From: Carposina sasakii
Taxonomy: Eukaryota; Arthropoda; Insecta; Lepidoptera; Carposinidae
NCBI GenBank assembly: GCA_014607495.2
Contig: CP053160.1
Coordinates: 2,418,001 to 2,482,000, forward strand
Reading direction: 5' to 3'
Length of the DNA stretch: 64,000 nucleotides
Part shown: one piece after another, positions 63,311-64,000 of the stretch
Layout of the letters: the number at the start of each line of letters is the position of its first letter
How positions within the stretch are numbered: the first letter of the stretch is position 1
Position numbers and translations under genes: made by a program
The notes under the pieces: model-generated
The model's input: the letters and a program-made list of their open reading frames with translations, nothing else
Databases searched by the model: none
Told to the model about the DNA's origin: nothing

Positions 63311-64000
63311 GATTCACACCTATTTTTTACTGTTAGGTACATTCTATAAATTTTGTATGTGAATATAATTTGTATTGAGGACAGTAAGTACCAACTCAAA
63401 ACTACCGAAGATAGGTAGGTACGGAAAAAATCCAGAAAAAAAATTAGGTTGGATTAGTAGCGATTCGTCTCTTTGTAGTACTTACCGTTAGAAGAAAGAA
63501 GCGAAGTTTTTGCTTATTTTTGTCTATTTACTAGTTTACGGTGAACCACTGTCTAATTTAACACTTTTTTAGCTTATGCAAGTAATTTATTTTATAAAAT
63601 AGATTTTACGGTAAATGTTCATCCAAGAGTTTTATTTTATCTGAGTAGTAGTTTTTAGACAATGTAACATCGACATTCTCGTTGTAACCTTCCAATAGCA
63701 GTTCATCACCAGATTTGACGAACGCGCGAAAATGAAAGCTTCTAATTTTCTAAATGGAGCAAAAGTTTCGATGACGAACCTCTATCGATTCGATTGAAAT
63801 GTTACTTTGTCTAAACCCCTTTATGAGCAACAAAGCCGTTCGTTATTTTTGTTAAAAATAAAGCATAGAAGGATAGATGTTATTGTTTTTCACTAAAATT
63901 CCAACTTGATGTATTAAAAAGACCTAAATAATCCAGTAAACAATTTTTTCTGGGTCCGATAATCTCGATAGCGGAACTTGCTGTTTCGTTTCACTTTAGT
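63311..64000. other. AT-rich DNA to the window edge, no gene seen
   Basis: No frame with recognisable motifs on either strand and no missing ALP exon found. Confidence 0.45.

Noticed and set aside
1..64000. CRISPR arrays, operons or other prokaryotic systems
   Set aside because: No regular spacer-repeat arrays; genes have introns and eukaryotic repeats throughout.

Overview
The window looks like nuclear DNA of a lepidopteran (moth or butterfly). It is AT-rich and intron-rich. The two host genes resemble the insect membrane and soluble alkaline phosphatases known as a tandem pair in silkworm. The interspersed repeats are of types I associate with Lepidoptera: tRNA-derived SINEs, LINE 3' ends with (CAT)n, (GAA)n or (TATG)n tails, foldback MITEs with ACAGGGTG ends, and a Mag-clade Ty3/gypsy element. 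There is no prokaryotic signal.

Host genes. Both lie on the minus strand in the same order. The left gene (exons 14748-23354) encodes an alkaline phosphatase that stops shortly after the conserved core, so it is probably secreted or soluble. Seven exons join in frame to 458 residues. The signal-peptide end is not established; 32403-32481 is a weak candidate. The right gene (exons 43096-51514) encodes a paralogue with a Ser/Asn-rich spacer and a hydrophobic C-terminus, as expected for a GPI-anchored midgut enzyme. Seven exons join in frame to 440 residues. The exon carrying the GDGM metal site was not found and probably lies beyond position 64000. The copies share several introns and differ at three positions.

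Mobile DNA, left to right. 1-878 is the C-terminus of a restriction-like-endonuclease LINE. 4154-8176 is a decayed element with long inverted arms around a broken Transib/RAG1-like transposase. 9321-10003 is a 683-bp P-element-like relic with a THAP start and perfect 8-bp target duplications. 10-34 kb holds SINEs, LINE tails and MITEs in and around the left gene. 29.0-29.9 kb and 34.5-35.7 kb are clusters of MITEs joined end to end. 38229-39400 is a frameshifted jockey-type LINE. 43855-44712, in the last intron of the right gene, has two opposed arrays with a 20-bp period, like Foldback elements. 52389-57214 is a complete Ty3/gypsy element with identical 101-bp LTRs, a 5-bp duplication and one intact 1339-residue Gag-Pol frame. 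61134-61845 is a 317-bp tandem repeat, each unit with a tRNA-like SINE head.

The genes do not form a pathway beyond the phosphatase pair. The window is a tandem gene family whose introns and flanks have been colonised by many transposon families. All homology calls come from reading motifs; no database search was run.
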